Part shown: positions 32,777 to 45,162 of the stretch, one piece after another
How positions within the stretch are numbered: position 1 is the first letter of the stretch
Layout: each line of letters starts with the position of its first letter
DNA from: Eriocheir sinensis
Taxonomy: Eukaryota > Arthropoda > Malacostraca > Decapoda > Varunidae
Length of the DNA stretch: 64,000 nt
Assembly (NCBI RefSeq): GCF_024679095.1
Contig: NC_066570.1
Coordinates: 11,321,507-11,385,506, forward strand
Reading direction: 5' to 3'
Notes under the pieces: generated by a model
Databases searched by the model: none
What the model saw: only the letters and a program-made list of their open reading frames with translations
Told to the model about the DNA's origin: nothing
Translations under genes and position numbers: made by a program

Positions 32777-33742
32777 TTGAGCAACAGACAACAAAGAGTG
32801 GTGATTGACGGACTTAACTCAGAGTGGGCGCCGGTCACTAGTGGCGTCCCTCAGGGCTCGGTTCTTGGCCCAGTGCTCTTCATTATTTACATCAACGACA
32901 TGGATGTTGGACTCAATAATCGCATTGGTAAATTTGCAGACGACACAAAGATTGGTAACTCGGTTCTCACTGACGAAGACAGGCTGAGCCTCCAAGAGGA
33001 TTTGCACAAAATTTCAGCTTGGTCGGATAGATGGGAGATGTCCTTTAACGTAGACACGTGCCAGGTCCTTCAAGTTGGAACAAGAAATAGGAAGTTTGAT
33101 TACGAAATGCGCGGCGTTAAACTCACAAGCGTTCAATGCGTTAAGGACCTGGGGGTCAAAATCGCGTCAAGTCCCAAATTCTCACATCAATGCATCGATG
33201 CAGCAAATAAAGCGAACAGAATGTTGGGCTTCATTAAAAGAAACTTTTTATTCAAGAATAAAGATGTAATACTTCCGCTCTACAATAGTTTAGTCAGACC
33301 CCACTTGGAATATGCGGTACAGTTTTGGTCTCCTCACCATGCAAAGGACATTGCTAAATTAGAAGGTGTTCAGCGTCGGGCAACAAAAATGTTCCCTTCC
33401 TTGCGCAACAAATCCTACGAAGAAAGTCTTTCCACCCTTAACATGTTCTCTCTTGAGAAACGTCGCCTCCGAGGAAAACTGATCGAATGTTTTAAAATAC
33501 TTAATGGTTTCACGAATGTAGACAGAACAAAACTGTTTATGATCGATGACACTTTGCGAACGAGGAACAATGGCATAAAACTCAAATGTAGACAAGTAAA
33601 TTCAGACTGCACCAAATTTTTCTTCACCAACGTTGTAGTGCGAGAATGGAATAAGCTCCCACCATCAGTGGTCCAGTGTAACACGATTGACTCCTTGAAA
33701 AACAAGCTCGACCGTCACTTCCTTGAACTTAATATTAACTAG
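32777..33742 (+). pseudogene. copy A ORF2, RT C-terminal half
   Basis: Contains the RT motif SGVPQGSVLGPVLF, the catalytic box FADDTKIG, the thumb motif NSLVRPHLEYAVQFWSP and the terminal WNKLPPSVVQ typical of CR1-clade proteins. It ends with the natural stop after LELNIN. The segment 32496-32776 linking it to the upstream part is in other frames and contains stops. Confidence 0.92.
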
Positions 33743-33846
33743 AGTAGAAAAGCAACGTTTTGGAGCCATCTGATTAGTGTATAGATTCACTTTAAGGACA
33801 GACCACCTAGTCTTGACGTTGGGGTGTGTGTGGTGTGTTTTTCTAT

Positions 33847-33988
<142 letters not shown>

Positions 33989-34484
33989 ATTATTTAGTTA
34001 TAGCCTGTGATGTACATGTATGGAGCCATGCTGGCGCTGCCCTGTCTTTCACAGTACTTCCGTCTAATTTGGCTGTAAATGCGCTTATTGACTCTGCCTG
34101 CACCTGCACCACCTCCCTCTCCAGCCCATTCCAGACCCCCACACACCTCTGCGGGAAGCTGTTCTTCTTGATGTCTCTTCTACAAATTCCTAGCTTTCCA
34201 TTTCCTCTTAAGTTTCTCTCTTATCAAAAGGTCATCTCTATCCAATTTCTCCAGACCATTCATCACCCTATACACCGCTATTAAATCTCCTCTTTCTCTT
34301 GTACTCTCCAGTGTAGGGAGGTTCAGCAATGTTCCTTCATAAGGCAGGTCGCTCAGACTAGGTGCCATTTTTGTTGCTGCCTCTGTATCCTCCTGTTTTC
34401 TAACGTGTTTCTTAAGTGATGGCGACCAAGCCAGTGATGCATATTCTAGTCTAGGGCGTATCAAGGTCACAATTACTTTCCTTA

Positions 34485-34486
<2 letters not shown>
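33989..34486 (-). mobile_element. LINE E: CR1-like fragment, RT C-terminus and 3' UTR
   Basis: The minus strand encodes the thumb and C-terminal region of a CR1-like ORF2 with [29 protein letters not shown] and RERGDLIAVYRVMNG. A frameshift near 34180 separates this from the final VGVWNGLEREV motif, which is still readable at 34090-34150. Upstream (34487-34536) and downstream (33965-33988) there is (GT)n, so the fragment is bounded by the same dinucleotide on both sides. It is clearly diverged from copies A to C. Confidence 0.82.

Positions 34487-34536
<50 letters not shown>
34487..34536. repeat. (GT)n microsatellite
   Basis: GT array abutting the truncated 5' end of LINE E. Confidence 0.97.
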
Positions 34537-34538
<2 letters not shown>

Positions 34539-34560
34539 CCTATACAGCAAACAGTGTCCT

Positions 34561-34618
<58 letters not shown>
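34561..34618. repeat. (GT)n microsatellite
   Basis: GT array at the 3' end of LINE F, separated from the previous GT array by 24 bp. Confidence 0.97.
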
Positions 34619-34620
<2 letters not shown>

Positions 34621-35077
34621 CACATGATCGCAAGGGGTCCGCAAACTGGCCTATACTTGGCAGCCCCTGTCCACCCCCGCGAGTGGCAGTGTAGCACCCA
34701 TCATCCGCCTCCCCAAGCCCATCTAATCTCCTGAATGCAGTAATCCTGCCCCAGCCAGCCACCACACGGCCACCACCCAGCCGTGTTCCACCCTGTATCC
34801 CACCCACTACTTCCTACCAAATCTTTTCATCCATAAACTCGTCTAACCTCTTTTTGAACACATTTACACTACTGCTGCATACTACCTCCCCTGGCAATGC
34901 ATTCCATAAATCTGCCACCCTATGCATGGCTAAAGAAATAGTTTTGTAAGTCCAACCGTTACCCTTTTGTCTCATCAACACCAGAGAGCAGTTCAGCATG
35001 CTCTCAAAAGACAGTTCCTCTCTCTTTCTACACCACACTACATTCACACAACACACACACCTTTTCCCAGAATTCAA
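34619..35077 (-). mobile_element. LINE F: CR1-like 3' end
   Basis: On the minus strand, codons from 35077 to 34814 read the C-terminus of a CR1-like ORF2 ([35 protein letters not shown]) and stop after DEKIW. A ~200-bp 3' UTR with the CTGCCAAGTATAGGCCAG word follows and runs into (AC)n. The upstream RT is absent. Its 5' part overlaps the start of plus-strand LINE H, and the same arrangement recurs near 54030. Confidence 0.78.
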
Positions 35078-35084
35078 AATTCAA

Positions 35085-36289
35085 AATGGCTAACGGAAAC
35101 ACCGCCTTGGAGTCCCCGCCTGGGGGGAGGACCATAAATTCCCCCAGGGAGGACTCCCCTTCTGGCTGCCGACCTGAGAGGTGTCCTGATAACTCCTCGA
35201 ACCTCCTCCTTATCAATTTCTGCAACATTCGCGGTCTTCATTCTAATTTTCATTCTCTGGAACACCATCTCTCCTCCTCTAAACCCCACCTTCTCTTCCT
35301 TACCGAAACACAGGTTTCTGAGGCTACTGACAGCAACCTCTACTCTGTTCCCTCCTACTATCTCTATCCTAAATTTCAATCCAAAGCTGGATGTTGCGCC
35401 TACGTGCGCAACGACATCACTTGCTCTCGTGCCCACGACCTTGACTCTTCTGAATTTTCCACCATCTGGCTAAGACTTCATTGTCATTCTATTACTAAAT
35501 ACATCTGTGCTGTTTATCTCTCGCCTAACTCTACTAACTATGTAAAATTCTTTGACTATTTGAACTCTAAAGTGGAGCACATCTTGACTCACTCTCCCTT
35601 TGCTGAAATCTCCATCTTGGGAAATTTCAATGATCACCACCAGCTTTGGCTTTCATCCTCCTTCACTGACCAGCCTGGTGAACAAGTCTACAACTTTGCT
35701 CTCCTCAACGACCTAGAGCAGTTGGTTCAGCACCCTACTCGTATTCCCGACCGTCTTGGAGACAGGCCCAACATTCTAGACCTCTTCCTTACCTCTAATC
35801 CTTCTGCTTACTCTGTCAAACTGTTCTCTCCGTTGGGCTCATCCGATCATAACCTTATTTCTGTATCCTGTCCTATCGCTCTTGTACATCCTCTGGACCC
35901 ACCGAAGAGGCGATGCTTCTGGCGTTTTGCTTCAGCTCGGTGGGACGACCTGAGGATGTACTTCTCCGATTTCCCGTGGAATGATTATTGCTTCCAGGAT
36001 GGAGACCCCTCTGTGTGTACTCAGCGCATCACAGAGGTGATTGTCTCTGGAATGGAGGCATACATTCCACGTACTTTCTCTACTCCTCATGCTAAAAAGC
36101 CTTGGTTTAATCACGCTTGTTCTCGTGCTATTAAAGACAGAGAGGCAGCTCACAAAAGGTTCCAGAGCCTTCGAACTCCCACTAACTTTGACCTTTACAT
36201 TTCAGCCCGGAATCGTGCCAAAAAAAAAAAAAAAAATCAATTCTCCGACCTACCAAAACTTCTTTTATTAATAGAAAATGTCAGCACCT
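35085..36289 (+). pseudogene. LINE H: Jockey-like ORF2 endonuclease, interrupted by an LTR element
   Basis: The ATG at 35086 opens a ~400-codon frame encoding an APE-type endonuclease. [12 protein letters not shown] is the N-terminal motif, FLTETQ carries the catalytic Glu, YLSPNS follows, and GSSDHNLIS carries the catalytic His. The usual GDFN box reads GNFN, so a catalytic Asp is changed. After the linker motif [12 protein letters not shown] an expanded A-run (36220-36236) precedes the break at 36290, where the LTR element begins. No RT follows. The 3' half is not found on the far side of the LTR element. Confidence 0.85.
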
Positions 36290-37020
36290 TGTAACGGGCT
36301 TGTCGGGGGGCGTTTAAAGGGTGTTGATTAAGACTTCAGCTTCCTTAAGGCGAATTATATTCGTAGCCTTTATGTACAAGAAGCGACGGAGCGAGAGGGA
36401 CTGTCGTTGTGTGTCAGTCGGACTCTCGTGAAGGAGTGGCGAGTTAGAGGTTGGAAAATAATTGTTACAATTGGTCACGTATGTCAAGGTGACCTCCACG
36501 CACCATCGGAGTGCTAAGTATACAAAACTGAGACGGTAAACACTGACGGACGACATTCCTATAAGGTGGCGTGATCTATCTGTCGTGGGGTTTTTCCATT
36601 GACAATTGTATGCCTAATTCGTGGTGATATTAAATAATAATAATACATTGATATCCTACTATAACACTGCTCGGTCACCTACCAGTGATCGCGACCTCGC
36701 GATATATAAAAATCGAAATAGTAGTCTAGGTACCAGGAACATACATAGTGGGAGTTTGTCAAGCAGACTGCCTATGATACAATTATATTAAAACACTGGC
36801 TATGTAAGAACAGATGTGGAAGTATAATATAAATAGGGAGAGGGAAACCACAACGTGTGTGATATGAAACATAAGAAACCTCTCAAAAGATAAATATAAG
36901 GACACATGTATAAGAAACTATCAACTGGCATAGTTACAGACAATGAAACGTTGATCTAGCTCCTAAAAAAAAAAATACAGTAGTGAAACACAGTACAATG
37001 TTAAGTATAGGAGCAGCCAG
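36290..37020 (-). repeat. 3' LTR (inner edge approximate)
   Basis: The outer edge at 36290 is firm because its first 60 bp recur next to the primer-binding-like site. The inner edge lies between the end of env (37057) and about 37000, near a purine-rich minus-strand stretch (AGGGGACAAAAA) that could be the polypurine tract. AT-rich TATA-like words occur inside. Confidence 0.7.
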
Positions 37021-37056
37021 GTTTTTGTCCCCTGACTTGTCTGAGAAAAGGAAAAA

Positions 37057-38743
37057 CTACCTTGCCAGTGGCCCCCCGGCATCCAGTCGCCGTGTCTGCA
37101 CAACCAAATAATCGTGCAGGACAGAGTTTCTCCTAATAAGGTAGCACATGACGACGAGACTGACGAACATCAGAAACATTGGTACAAAAAATCCAGGGTA
37201 CAGGTAGGGGAGATGCAAATAATCAGGCAGCGTTTCCTCCAGGGTTTCCGCAAACTCTGTTTTGTTCGCGAAAGACAATGAATTAAGGGAATTAGTCACA
37301 TACGAGATGCTGGAGAAATGAATGTCATCGAGAGACCGTAGAGGAAACACTCGATGGGAAATATTGGCCGTGAAAACCAGACGAATCCGGGACGGGTACG
37401 TTGTTATATTAGTGGAGCGGATATAGCATGCTTCCGCTATGGCATAGTGACCAGTAACCCGTTGATAAGTGGTACCCTCCGGGCAGATGACCGATACATA
37501 GAAGGACTGAGGGAAATAAAAATAATGCAGACCCTGAAAGTTCTTATGGAAAACAGGCGTTGGTGTTAGCTGCTTGTAAGGGCACAGGGAAAGAGCGTCA
37601 GACGCGTTCACGCGGGTGAGGGCGATCTCGCATACCCCTCCCCGAACTGGAAGGAAGGCAAAGAGAGACGCAGAGCAATAGAATCGCCCGAAGACCGTCT
37701 CCTTGCAATACTGCAAGAGTGAGTAGCTAGCCGTTGAATACAGAGCGAAATCCTTCACGATTAGAACAAGAGACGGGGACGTGTCCAGGGCCAACACACT
37801 GTCCTTTGCTGAAAAAGGGAACGGGACAATTTCGTGTGCCTCAAACACGTCCGCCGTCTGAAATGGAACATGAATGATTATGGCATCAGGGGTGAGGCTG
37901 GACTCAATCAAGGGGTAAAAATATTGACTCATGTCCGGGGTGAATAAAGGCGTCAGGCTATAATTTTGATACCCGATCTGGACAGTCGTTCTCAAATCGT
38001 GTAGAGGGAACAAGGCAGGTGTGACTCTACCGTGCGCTGCATCAACCATGTTGCTAATAACCTGCTGATTAGCCGTTGCGACGGAGTTAATGACGTTTTC
38101 CAATACATGCAAGGCCTGATCTAGGAGGAGAAACTGATTCACCTGGTCGATCTGTTTGACAACTATGTTGATAACCTCTACCATCTTATTTGTCTGCTCT
38201 AGCAGTACCGCAATGTTAGTATGCAATTGCGCAAGTTTTCTACAATTGGCATTGATCACCCTGCGATTTCGAGCAGCAAAGGAAAGTACATGAGCGTAGT
38301 GGTCCCGCAAATCGCGAACGTCCTCGTCGGTAGCCGTACCGAAAAGGAACTTTGAGGCGGACCCCACGATGTTGAGCAACCCGAGAGTGAACTGAGTGAA
38401 AACTATAATCCATGTTTACCTCATCAACTTTTCCCCGTAAGAACAGAATCCTATCCTCCAGTAGTTGAAAAAGAGTCAGAGAGTTGGTACTAGAAGGAGC
38501 CTTTGATTCCCTAGTCTTGGTAGCCCGGATGGCGTCTGCCATGCCGAGTAGTTTTTCTGAGACTATCCTGATTGTGTCCGTGGTGTTGGTCAAGGAAGTA
38601 TATGGATATTTTACGAGGAGCACATCTTCTATGAGGAAGACCTCTCCTATGTGTGCCGTGAGGGCACCAGGCTTCAGGTGGATGGGTGTTGTTGCAAGCA
38701 GGGAGCCGAGGGACAACAAGATGGTCAGAAAACGCAACATCAT
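37057..38743 (-). pseudogene. env-like envelope glycoprotein relic
   Basis: The first frame (38743 down to about 38390) starts with a hydrophobic, signal-peptide-like leader. A second frame (38379-37057, 440 codons) carries the rest. The two differ by a frame change near 38390, so the gene is broken. The second frame has a small-residue hydrophobic start, a long helical coiled-coil-like stretch, several NxS/T sites, scattered cysteines, one strong membrane segment about 40 residues from the C-terminus and a short basic tail. This layout resembles the baculovirus F-like envelope proteins of errantiviruses. It begins 28 bp after the pol stop. Such proteins act in membrane fusion; this copy is disrupted. 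Confidence 0.72.
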
Positions 38744-38770
38744 GATCTGAAAGTGGTGGGAATGAAGTAT

Positions 38771-41700
38771 TTAAACCCGTGGTCTCAAGTTATAGCTATG
38801 GGTGTTGGGATTATCTTGTTGAACATTTGACTCTGAGGGGGAAGTACCAATATCAAGGTCCAAAGGTGAGGGAATTACTTTCAGACGATCACTGTGAACT
38901 TCTAGACTGACTCCACTATTCGACTCGAGAACCTCGAACCGATTTCCCCTGACATTCCGAACAACTCGGTAAGGACCCACAAATTAAGCCCCCAGTTTCG
39001 AACTCCTTTCCGCTTGCTTAATCATGACTGTGTCACCCTCTATGAAATTCACCGTGACGGCCTGTTTGTGTTGTTTTGACATCATTTCAACCTTCGTAGC
39101 TTTTAACGTACACCTAAGTTCTGAGTGTATCTTGGAAAACATATGCATCTGCTGTTGTGCGTACCTATCAATGTTGTAGAGAGGTTGCTGTGGGGTTGTT
39201 AGGAAGTCGTACGGAAGACGTTTCTCCACCCCATGCAAGATGTAGTAGGGATACTTCCCCGTAGAGTCGTTTACCGACGTATTTATGGAAGCGGCTATAT
39301 GCGATAGCCAATCCTCCCAATTATCGTGGAGATCGTTCACGATAGGCCTGAGGACCTGTAAGATTTTCCTATTAGCCCTCTCCGCCAACCCATTAGCAGC
39401 TGGGTGGTAAGCTGTGATGAAGGATTGCGTGATGTTAAACTGAGCGCATATTTCGCTCAATACTGAGTTCCTAAACTCGGTGCCATTGTCACTCAGAAGA
39501 ATTCGAGGAGACGAATGTGGACACAACACGTGAGTCACGAGGGCATGGGCCACGCGTGTGGCTGTCTTGTCCTTGAGAGGCGCTAGAACTAGAAACCTAG
39601 AGAACTGGTCGACGCACACCAATAAGTAGCGCGAGCCATGTTGGCTCTGGGGGAGCTGTAGTAAGTCTATATTAACAACATCCCATGGCGCCTCTGGTAC
39701 TGGGTATTGCAACATAGGTGCTGGCCCTTTGACGGACCCCTTGTGCTTAGCACAAACGACGCAATGTGCGACATGTTTTTCTACATCAACCCGTAATGTG
39801 GGCCAGTAGAATTTTCGTCTGGTGACAGATAGCGTCTTGTCTCTTCCTGGGTGACCCGCAATGGGAGTGTTATGGACCAGCTTAAGCGTCACGGGGACGT
39901 ATTTGTCTGGGATGACCAGTTGGTCTATAGGTACCGGTTTGGTTGGCCATGACCTACAAAGGAGGTTGTCCTCTGATAGGAAGAATTGTGAAAAGGGAAC
40001 TGGCCATTCAGGAAGGTTTGATTCGTCTCCCGACTCGAGGGCGTAAATTAACCTCTTCCACACAGGGTGGTCACGCTGAGCAGTGTAGCTCAGGTGAAGT
40101 GAAGTTGTGGATGACCTCTGGGTGGTAATCGCGCCTATCGGAACATTCCGAGATAAGGCATCTGCGACCACATTTGTTTTCCCGGTGATGTATTTTATCT
40201 CCGGATTGTATGCTTGGATCGTTAAGAACCATCTTGCCAGACGACCGTGTAGGTTTTTTCCCTTGAAAAGATCAGTTATGGCCGCGCGGTCCGTAAACAC
40301 CACAATTTTGTACCCCATCACAATGTCACGAAAATGCTTCAGAGCCCACACAATGGCAAGAGCCTCTAGGTGGGTAACAGAATAGTTCTTTTCCGGAGCT
40401 GTAAGTACTCGACTGGCGAACGCTATCACATGCTTTTTGCCGGACATATCTGTTTGCATCAGCGCGGCTCCTACTCCACTAGCCGAAGCGTCGGTACAAA
40501 GCTGAAAAGGGGTCCTTGAAATCCGGAAAGACAAGGACCGGAGCCCGTGTAAGCGCTTTCTTTAAATCCTCAAAACTCGTTTGTTGAGCTGGGAGCCACT
40601 GAAATGGTACGTCTTTCTTTAAAAGATGGGTTAGGGGACTCGCGAGCTGCGAAGTCCTTAATGAAAGGCCTGTAATAACCTGCGACACCCAAGAAAGACC
40701 GTACCTTGTCCGCAGACGTTGGCTGAGGGAACTCGGCAATAGCCTTTATATTGTCGTCCACTGTATGGATGCCGAATTCGTCCACGACATGCCCCAAGAA
40801 CTTGATCCGAGGCTTTAAAAATTCACATTTGGTGATTTTGAGCTTTAATCCGACCTCTTGAAGGCTGTGTAGGACTGCTTTTAGTGTTTCCATGTGTGCA
40901 TGCACGTCTTTACTTGCTATGATGATGTCGTCTAAATACACATAGACAGAGTTGCCCAGCAAGTCACCAAAAATACTGTTCATTGTCCTTTGGAAGGTCA
41001 AGGGAGCTCCTTTGAGCCCGAACGGCATCCTCGTCTACTCATAGTGGCCATGAGGCGTGCTGAAAGCCGTTATTTCACGTGACTCGGGGGCCATGGGCAG
41101 TTGCCAGTAGCCACTGACCAGATCAAGACTCGTAAAGACTTTATTTCCTCTACCGAGACACATCAGAAGATCTCTAAGAACGGGAAGCGGAAAATGATCA
41201 TCCACGGTCGCGGTGTTCACACGCCGGAAATCAATCACAGGACGATAAGAGCCGTCTTTCTTTGGAACCAGGAACAAGGGCGAATTCCACGGGGAATTCG
41301 ATTCTTTGATGACACCTTGTTCTAACATTTCAGAGATAAGTTGTTGCACCACCTCCCTCTGACTGTGGGGGAGCTTGTACGCATTGATATATACAGGATT
41401 TGTATTGGGTTTTAACTTAATGTGGTGTTCAGCACACTGCGTAACTCCAAGCGGCTCGCCTGGTAGAGCAAGCGCCCCCCGATAATGCTCCAGAAGCTGG
41501 ACTAAGGTTGGCTTAATTTCGGAATAGTGTGCAACTTTGAGGACCGCCTCTAAATGAGCTGTGTCTTGTTCGGGAGAAGCCTGACACGCCGAGGATATGC
41601 CGGAACCTTGGGCTGAAGGGTCTTCAGCTGGTTCCGGGGCGACATTTCTTCCATACACTAGACACTGGCATAATCGAACACCGTGTTTTAAGGATACAGG

Positions 41701-42498
41701 GGATCCAGACGTGTTTATTACCAATGCCTCTGCAAAACCTCCCTCCTTGACTGTTGCAAGAGTTACCTCCACCGTCACGCGGTGTACGTGAGGAACTCCG
41801 TCGATACACACATCACTGCCCGCCGGAGGGGCGTTAGGCAAACGGATTTTAACAAGTTTTGCAGCACGATCCGGAACTATATGAGGACCTTCTACGACTG
41901 CCGTTACTGTCCGCCACAAGTCTGCAATGGTTTCGTGTGGTTTGACCGTAAGAGGGGACACTTGGGCGGTGGCAGCCCCTGAGTCTGTGGTGTGTTGGTC
42001 ATTTTCCACCTCTGAGGGTGAGATTACAGTTGACAGAGGCGATGGATTGACCATCCCCTGTATGCGTCGGCCTTGATACACGATCGCGTTGCTTACAGGG
42101 TTTATGGCGATGTGCAGGTCTTTCATGGCGTTCAATCCTAAGATCCCATCCACAGGTAAAGCAAACCTGCTAGAGACATAAAAGAAATCTCGAAAGGGAC
42201 ATACTTTTTCATGTAAGCTGACTGTTAGCGGTACTCGCCCAAGAAATCCCAAAGTGGTGCCCGTCACGCCTACCACATTCAGGTCGTTCTCTTGGAGCGG
42301 CCAATTTTCCCCACTCGCTTGTCGTGTCAGTGACCTGTAAGCGGAGTCGGATATGACATTGACTGTGGCACCTGTGTCAACCGCTAAGGTGAGTGAAGTG
42401 TTGCCCACCTTGCAAGGGAGGGCAATTATGCTTGTCCGTCCCAAGGCGGCAATGACGGAGTCAAGTTGCTCCCAATTAGTATTTTCCTTAAGGGACAC
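38771..42498 (-). pseudogene. pol polyprotein relic (protease, RT, RNase H, integrase)
   Basis: In order along the minus strand: retropepsin with DTGA (about 42385), reverse transcriptase with VIDFRRVN and the YLDD catalytic box (about 40930), RNase H with TDASASGVGAAL and TDRAAIT, then integrase. Integrase has an N-terminal HHCC zinc motif (HNTPIAGH, HCVVC), a DDE core (NIDLLQL, SDNGTEF, GLAERANR) and a GPY-type C-terminal module. Breaks are a TAG at 41035-41037 inside RT, two frame changes between about 40655 and 40505 before RNase H, and a TAA at 38984-38986 in the integrase tail. Domain order (integrase last) is that of Ty3/Gypsy. It is not functional. Confidence 0.93.
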
Positions 42499-42528
42499 TT
42501 GGATATACGCCTCGGGGCTGTCACGAAG

Positions 42529-43105
42529 TCATGTCTTTTTATTCTGAGAAGAGGAGTGTGGTTTACTGTCCGCTGAGGACTTGTACTTCTGTTCCTCCTT
42601 GGCCTTTTGTATTGCAGAACAACTGTCTGAATCATGAAAACAATTCCCGTGGATATGGCAAAAGGCAGCCTTCCGCTGATGGTTTGGCCTAGGGTTCCTG
42701 TGTGATGAATGATGCCCGCCCCTGTAACCTCCTGACCTCCTATCTGAGCCCCGTCTCGAATGTGTTGATTCCCTACGTTTCGCGAAACAAGAATGTTCAG
42801 AATGTCCTGATTGTTTGCAAAAACTACAGGTGAGAGAGACCTTACTTTGAGCCTGCAATACTGCGGCTGGTGCGAGGGGATGCTGGTGAGGGTGTCCTTG
42901 AACCTTGAGTGGGTTGTAAGTATGCAGACGAACCCGGGGGTGAACGAATTCTGCGGCCTGTAATTGATAAATAATGAGTGCCTGAACATAAGATTACCTT
43001 AGTAAATTCACCGGTTGTGGTATCGTGTTCCAGTCCCTCTTCACTTGAAGGACGAGCCAACTGTTGAAAGGCGTCGCCGAGTTTAGCGAGAGTGTCTTTG
43101 GTCAT
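42529..43105 (-). pseudogene. gag relic with CCHC zinc knuckle
   Basis: The downstream part (from about 42960) contains one nucleocapsid-type zinc knuckle, CSFCKQSGHSEHSC, followed by a Ser/Arg/His-rich basic tail. The upstream part (43105-42990, from MTKDTLAKL) is in another frame, so the gene has a frame change. It is much shorter than usual gag proteins. No capsid-like sequence was recognised between here and 45160. It ends with TGA at 42529-42531, and pol continues in the same frame immediately after. Confidence 0.72.
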
Positions 43106-44229
43106 ACTATGGTGTAAATCATTTACAAAATAGGAGCATATGTTGATAGCTGTAAATATGAACCAATAAACGGAACGCGTATGAATGAATAGTTTGCGTT
43201 GAAACCCTAAAAAGGCAAGAAAGAATGGCTAGCAAGGTGCCTGTATAGACGTAATAGAAGTTAAGGTTATAATGGAATGCCCTAATGATATGGGTATAAT
43301 GAAAGAATAACTATATAAACAAAGTGGTATGTTAAGTGAGTATACCATTGATGCTCACGTTTTCTCTCGAGCGGTGAAAAGAAAACGGAGGCAGGGCACA
43401 CTGATGAAGATTAACTTTGATCAGGGAAATCACACTATACTCAATAGACTCGCTAGCAAACAATAAGAAAGAATCAATATCGTATCCGAATGAACGTTAC
43501 TCCCACAATTATGACTGATTAACAGCGTTAGGAACACAGAAAAAAAAAAATCGTGCCCCTGCACGGACAATAATGAAAATAGGCCGAGTCGGCATATTTG
43601 GACAAGAAGGGAATATCCACAAATACCAAGATTAATCAGCTGATGTAGTGGAGAGGGCGACGGCTTGTGATGCCCTGGGTGACGTGCAGTCGTTGTAGGC
43701 GCGTCAGGAAACCTCGGCCGCTGCCACAGCGGCGGTGAGAGGTGAGGGATGGGCTGACATCGGAGGACTCGCCATGGAGGTTGAAAAACTGCTGACCCAG
43801 CAATTTGAGCGGCCGCGGCTGCGGGAGCCGGTACACTGCCGCCAGACGTATGATGGCCGCGTCGTCCTTGTTATAGTAAGAGATGGGCGGCGGTGGCAGA
43901 CAAGACGACTTGGGTGTGTAACCTCTTGAGAAGACGCCTTGCAAGAAACGGTAGTGGGAACAGCTTGCAGTCACCGGGAGATGTCCGCGGGTACCCTTGC
44001 TGACTGTTTGCCGGAAGAGGTTTGGGCCGATGCTCCCGGCAGCGGCGGTGGTGCCGCCAGCTGTGGAGCGAGGGGCAGGCGGGGTGTCCCAAGGTCAGCG
44101 GGGCGTGCCTCCTCCTTGCTGGTGTGAATACTTCCGCCGTATCGTGGAGTGGCTTGCAGTGTTCGTAGCAGTGCTGGCTTGAAGCGGGGGAGCGGCTTGT
44201 AGATTGTGGCCCTCGCGGTCGGCTGCGTA
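43106..44229. other. LTR-element internal region without recognised coding
   Basis: AT-rich and non-coding in appearance from 43106 to about 43620, then GC-rich to 44229. It lies between the gag relic and the tandem repeats of the leader. Long frames here are not supported by any domain. An A-run lies at 43540-43550. Confidence 0.5.
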
Positions 44230-44545
44230 GGCCGGAGGGTGTGCTCGGGGCTTGTAGGCTTGACGCCTGTAGAGTTGCTTGAAGCTGGTGTGCTCGAGGC
44301 TTGTAGGCTGTAGAGCCTGTAGGCTTGTAGCTGGTGTGCTCGAGGCTTGTAGGCTGTAGAGCCTGTAGGCTTGTAGCTGGTGTGCTCGAGGCTTGTAGGC
44401 TGGACGCCTGTAGAGTTGCTTGTAGCTGGTGTGCTCGAGGCTTGTAGGCTGGACGCCTGTAGAGTTGCTTGTAGCAGGTGTGCTCGAGGCTTGTAGGCTG
44501 GACGCCTGTAGAGTTGCTTATAGCTGGTGTGCTCGAGGCTTGTAG
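44230..44545 (-). repeat. 46-49-bp tandem repeat in the LTR-element leader
   Basis: Units begin GAGGCTTGTAGGCTG at about 44296, 44342, 44388, 44437, 44486 and 44535, with GCTGGTGTGCTC between them. The unit shares GCTTGTAGCTGG with the neighbouring 50-bp array, so the two arrays are related. Confidence 0.9.
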
Positions 44546-44990
44546 ATGGCGCCTTGTGAGTTGCACGTAGGTGGCGACTTGTGAGATGCTTGTAGCTGGC
44601 GCCTTGTGAGTTGCACGTAGGTGGCGACTTGTGAGATGCTTGTAGCTGGCGCCATGTGAGTTGCACGTAGGTGGCGACTTGGGAGATGCTTGTAGCTGGC
44701 GCCTTGTGAGTTGCACGTAGGTGGCGACTTGGGAGATGCTTGTAGCTGGCGCCTTGTGAGTTGCACGTAGGTGGCGACTTGGGAGATGCTTGTAGCTGGC
44801 GCCTTGTGAGTTGCACGTAGGTGGCGACTTGGGAGATGCTTGTAGCTGGCGCCTTGTGAGTTGCACGTAGGTGGCGACTTGGGAGATGCTTGTAGCTGGC
44901 GCCTTGTGAGTTGCACGTAGGTGGCGACTTGGGAGATGCTTGTAGCTGGCGCCTTGTGAGTTGCACGTAGCGGGCGCCTTGTGAGATGCC
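44545..44990 (-). repeat. 50-bp tandem repeat in the LTR-element leader, about 8 copies
   Basis: Units start GCTTGTAGCTGGCGCC with a strict 50-bp spacing (44588, 44638 and so on) and contain GAGTTGCACGTAGGTGGC. Since 50 is not a multiple of three, all three minus-strand frames are cycled, which produces a 50-residue repeat in the overlapping long frames. Those frames are treated as spurious. Confidence 0.93.
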
Positions 44991-45142
44991 GCGGACGGCT
45001 GGTGCGTTGCCGCGGACGGCAGGTGCGTTGCCGCGGACGGCAGGTGCGTTGACTCCTTCTTCCCTTGTTCGCCTGTCCCCGGAGTTTGTTGGTGAGTTCT
45101 CGTGGCTTGGAGGAGAACGAGGTAGCGAAGGCACAGGCGCGG

Positions 45143-45160
45143 GGTGACCGCTGCCAACCA
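45143..45160 (-). other. primer-binding-site-like sequence
   Basis: Two bases inside the 5' LTR edge the minus strand reads TGGTTGGCAGCGGTCA. The TGG start and its position fit a tRNA primer-binding site. The tRNA species is not assigned. Confidence 0.6.
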
Positions 45161-45162
45161 AA

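Noticed and set aside
45143..45160. Naming the primer tRNA of the LTR element
   Set aside because: The site looks like a primer-binding site but matching it to a specific tRNA needs the host tRNA set.
43871..45161. Two overlapping ~400-codon minus-strand frames with a 50-residue repeat
   Set aside because: Caused by a 50-bp tandem repeat read in three frames in the LTR-element leader; no gag capsid motif found.
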